A stretch of DNA of 64,000 bases from Listeria welshimeri serovar 6b str. SLCC5334 (GTDB lineage: Bacteria; Bacillota; Bacilli; Lactobacillales; Listeriaceae): contig NC_008555.1 of assembly GCF_000060285.1 (NCBI RefSeq), forward strand, positions 868,001 to 932,000, in the 5' to 3' direction. This document shows positions 61,729-64,000 of the stretch, one piece after another. Position 1 is the first letter of the stretch, and the number at the start of each line of letters is the position of its first letter. The notes under the pieces are model-generated. The model did no database searches. It was not told where the DNA came from and saw nothing but the letters and a program-made list of their open reading frames with translations. The translations under genes were made by a program, and so were the position numbers.

Positions 61729-62763
61729 ATGTTTAGTCATCTGCCGGATTCATTCCTACAAATGAATACCATTTTTATTTCCATTTTAATTGAAGCACTG
61801 CCATTTGTATTGATTGGTGTATTTATCGCTGGCTTTATTCAAATGTTTATTTCTGAAAAATTCATTGCACGAGTCATCCCAAAAAATAAATTTTTAGCAG
61901 TCATTGTTGGCTCGCTTATTGGTGTGTTTTTCCCTTCCTGCGAATGTGGAATTGTTCCTATAGTTCGTAATTTGCTTGCAAAAGGTGTACCACTCCATGC
62001 CGGAATTGCCTTTATGCTCACAGCACCGATTATTAATCCTGTAGTACTTTTTTCTACTTATGTCGCATTTGGGAGTACCTGGGAAGTGCCGCTATTACGT
62101 GTTGCAGGAAGCCTCGTAGTCGCTCTCGTTGTTGGAAATATTATCGCTTATTTTTATAAAGGAACAGGTTTGAAAGATCGCTTTTTAAAATATGAAGCAG
62201 CAAGTGAAAAAGTGGCCGTTCCAGCTGGAAACCTAGCAATTGCTAATGGTCCAGCAGAAAGCACAACAACTAATTTTCAAGTATTAAGAACCGAAGAAAC
62301 TCCAGTTAGACTAGAGCATAATCATGCGCACCATCATGACGCAGAGCATACGCATACAAAAATGACATTTAGCCAAAAAGTGTGGCATACCGTTCAACAC
62401 GCTGTTGACGAATTCTTTTCTGTAGGTAAATACCTTGTTTTTGGTGCTTTAATTGCTGCAGCGATGCAAACTTACATTAAAACCTCTACGCTCGTATCAA
62501 TTGGTCACGGTCCGATATTATCTATCTTACTGATGATGGTACTTGCCTTTGTATTATCGCTATGTTCTGAAGCAGATGCCTTTATTGGTGCTTCTTTCCG
62601 TAGTGTATTTTCCACCCAATCAATTGTCGCATTTTTAGTTTTTGGTCCAATGCTTGATATTAAAAATTTAATGATGATGTTAGGTGCATTTAAAGCGAAA
62701 TTTGTCTTATTAATTGTTACTAGTGTAACGATTGTCGTCTTTTTATACGCTTTAGTTATCTAA
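61729..62763 (+). CDS. DUF318 (YraQ/YcgR) family permease
   Basis: 344 residues, eight or so membrane segments in two halves. FFPSCECGIVPIVRNL and AFMLTAPIINPVV in the first half and LSLCSEADAFIGASF in the second are family hallmarks. A central cytosolic-looking loop (~155-220) carries a histidine cluster (HNHAHHHDAEHTHTK), which could bind metal. Paired with a DUF1980 gene 18 bp downstream, as in Bacillus ycgRQ. Substrate unknown. Confidence 0.9.
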   Translation: MFSHLPDSFLQMNTIFISILIEALPFVLIGVFIAGFIQMFISEKFIARVIPKNKFLAVIVGSLIGVFFPSCECGIVPIVRNLLAKGVPLHAGIAFMLTAPIINPVVLFSTYVAFGSTWEVPLLRVAGSLVVALVVGNIIAYFYKGTGLKDRFLKYEAASEKVAVPAGNLAIANGPAESTTTNFQVLRTEETPVRLEHNHAHHHDAEHTHTKMTFSQKVWHTVQHAVDEFFSVGKYLVFGALIAAAMQTYIKTSTLVSIGHGPILSILLMMVLAFVLSLCSEADAFIGASFRSVFSTQSIVAFLVFGPMLDIKNLMMMLGAFKAKFVLLIVTSVTIVVFLYALVI

Positions 62764-62781
62764 CCGAAAGCAGGTGATTAC

Positions 62782-63621
62782 ATGTTTCGAGTTTTTATAT
62801 TATTTGGATTTGGCTTTTATTTAATGCAGCTACATATTTCTGGTGATATCAGTAAATATATTAATATGAAATACGCTTATTTATCTTTTTCCGCGATGAT
62901 TGCTGCATTTTTACTTGCACTTATTCAACTAGTTATGGTTTTTCGCGATGAAGATATTGGTGCAAAGACAGAGCATATGGGGCATACCCATGATGGCGAA
63001 AATACTATTTTGAAAAAAATAATGGTGTATGGTTTACTTTCCTACGCTCTAATCGCTGGTTTCTTATTTCCTGTTGCAACGCTTGATTCAACCATTGTTT
63101 CCGCTAAAGGTTTTCATTTCCCGAAAAACAACGCTGCTGGAGATGATCCATATGCTCAAAATCAATTTTTAAGACCAGATACAAGTGGTTATTTTGGAGA
63201 AACAGATTATGAAAAAATGATGTCGAAAGAAAAAGCCGCTATCATTGACCAAAACCCAATCAAAGTTAATGATAGTAATTATTTAATGACGATGGAAATT
63301 TTGTATAATTATCCAGGAGAATTTACAGGCAAACAAATCGAATTTACAGGATTTGTTTATAATGATGAAGTGACAAAAGATAATAATTTATTCTTGTTCC
63401 GTTTTGGAATTATTCACTGTGTGGCAGATTCTGGTGTATTCGGTATGCTTGTTCAAATGCCTGAAAAAACCGATTTAAAAAATGATACTTGGCTCACAGT
63501 AAAAGGAACCATTACTCAAGAATATTATTCTCCGTTCAAAATGAATATTCCGTCTGTACAAGTAGAAAGCTATAAAGAAGTAGCAAAACCAAAATCAGTT
63601 TATGTCTATCGTAAATATTAA
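62782..63621 (+). CDS. DUF1980 (TIGR03943, YcgQ-like) membrane protein
   Basis: 279 residues: N-terminal pair of membrane helices (~1-55), a third helix (~78-105), and a long extracellular C-terminal domain with an OB-like beta region (GKQIEFTGFVYNDEVTKDNN; WLTVKGTITQEYYSP) and an FGIIHCVADSG motif with a single Cys. Always found with the DUF318 permease. ATG 62782 after CAGGTG. Confidence 0.9.
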   Translation: MFRVFILFGFGFYLMQLHISGDISKYINMKYAYLSFSAMIAAFLLALIQLVMVFRDEDIGAKTEHMGHTHDGENTILKKIMVYGLLSYALIAGFLFPVATLDSTIVSAKGFHFPKNNAAGDDPYAQNQFLRPDTSGYFGETDYEKMMSKEKAAIIDQNPIKVNDSNYLMTMEILYNYPGEFTGKQIEFTGFVYNDEVTKDNNLFLFRFGIIHCVADSGVFGMLVQMPEKTDLKNDTWLTVKGTITQEYYSPFKMNIPSVQVESYKEVAKPKSVYVYRKY

Positions 63622-63709
63622 ATCGCTACTTGCGGATTTATGCAGCTTGCGTTATCCTTAAATAAAGCTGTTTACGTTTTCACGAATGAATAAAAGGATG
63701 GAACATTGA

Positions 63710-64000
63710 ATGAATGATTACAACCACTACTTTCATTTCCCACGAGAAGAATGGCGCAAGCTGGAAGTGAGTAAGGACCAAATTTTAACTGCAGAGGAAC
63801 TGGAAGAAATACGTGGTTTAAATGATCGTATTTCTTTACAAGACATCTCTGAAATTTATTTACCACTAATAAAACTAATTGCGATTCAATACCATGAAGC
63901 GATTTTTATTCATGGGGAAAAAATGGAATACTTAAAGAAAAAAGAATCACGTGCGCCGTTTATCATCGCCTTAGCTGGAAGTGTGGCTGTTGGGAAAAGT
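63710..64000 (+). CDS. coaA: Pantothenate kinase, 5' part only
   Basis: The first 97 codons are in the window. The sequence NDYNHYFHFPREEWRKL, the helical region and the start of the P-loop GSVAVGKS at the right edge match type I (CoaA) pantothenate kinase, which phosphorylates pantothenate in the first step of CoA synthesis. ATG at 63710 with AAAGGATGG upstream. Truncated by the window, not broken. Confidence 0.93.
   Translation, partial: MNDYNHYFHFPREEWRKLEVSKDQILTAEELEEIRGLNDRISLQDISEIYLPLIKLIAIQYHEAIFIHGEKMEYLKKKESRAPFIIALAGSVAVGKS

Overview
The window looks like the chromosome of a Listeria species of the monocytogenes/innocua/welshimeri group (Bacillota). It is low in G+C, has strong AGGAGG-type ribosome-binding sites and frequent TTG/GTG starts, and carries the complete block hemY-acpS-alr-mazEF-rsbRSTUVW-sigB-rsbX in the order familiar from Listeria. 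The gene order follows, from memory, about lmo0844 to lmo0922 of L. monocytogenes EGD-e. The Alr sequence differs noticeably from the L. monocytogenes Alr I remember, so a non-monocytogenes species is likely. The species is not settled by reading alone.

Region 1 (1-7.1 kb): an AT-rich minus-strand gene runs off the left edge and ends, within the visible part, in a PD-(D/E)XK nuclease motif. It is followed by a DUF1294 membrane protein, ridA, a SAM-riboswitch-controlled MetE-like methyltransferase, a short UvrC-like GIY-YIG nuclease and a two-gene glutamine-type ABC transporter. Region 2 (7.1-16.7 kb): a leucine-rich/MucBP LPXTG surface protein, two uncharacterised genes, a TetR regulator with an SMR efflux pair, ddl-murF, a carboxylesterase and a divergent LacI repressor. 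Region 3 (16.8-25.2 kb): a seven-gene sugar operon (solute-binding lipoprotein, two permeases, GH13 hydrolase, DUF1861 protein, GH130 phosphorylase, phosphohexomutase). It reads as uptake and phosphorolysis of an oligosaccharide, probably beta-1,2-mannobiose, behind a textbook promoter with an embedded operator.

Region 4 (25.2-35.4 kb): cshA behind a long structured leader, queT behind a preQ1 riboswitch, a gene-poor junction, a LysM/LPXTG wall protein with a SigB-type promoter, a small secreted protein, a pair of bPH2 membrane proteins, hemY, acpS and alr. Region 5 (35.6-41.5 kb): mazEF and the stressosome/SigB module with its internal SigB promoter. Region 6 (41.5-50.3 kb): a SulP transporter interrupted by one in-frame TGA, tex, a SprT-like protein, tRNA-Ser, a NADAR enzyme, a broken SUKH-like gene, a DUF1801 protein, a PTS EIIC with its GntR regulator, and tRNA-Glu/tRNA-Asp. 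Region 7 (50.3-64 kb): OsmC and YdeI family proteins, a tyrosine phosphatase, glutathione reductase, a phosphoglycerate-mutase family protein, an AI-2E family permease, a YtrA-type regulator with its membrane partner, a formate/nitrite transporter, a succinate-semialdehyde dehydrogenase, an ABC-F antibiotic-resistance protein with a structured leader, a permease/DUF1980 pair, and the start of coaA at the right edge.

The most unusual items are the edge-truncated nuclease-like gene at 1-1382, the decayed SUKH gene beside NADAR and tRNA-Ser, the interrupted sulP behind a terminator-bearing leader, the Shine-Dalgarno-sequestering hairpin before the ABC-F gene, and two places where the beta-glucoside PTS loci I remember from EGD-e are missing. 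I saw no CRISPR array, insertion sequence or prophage.
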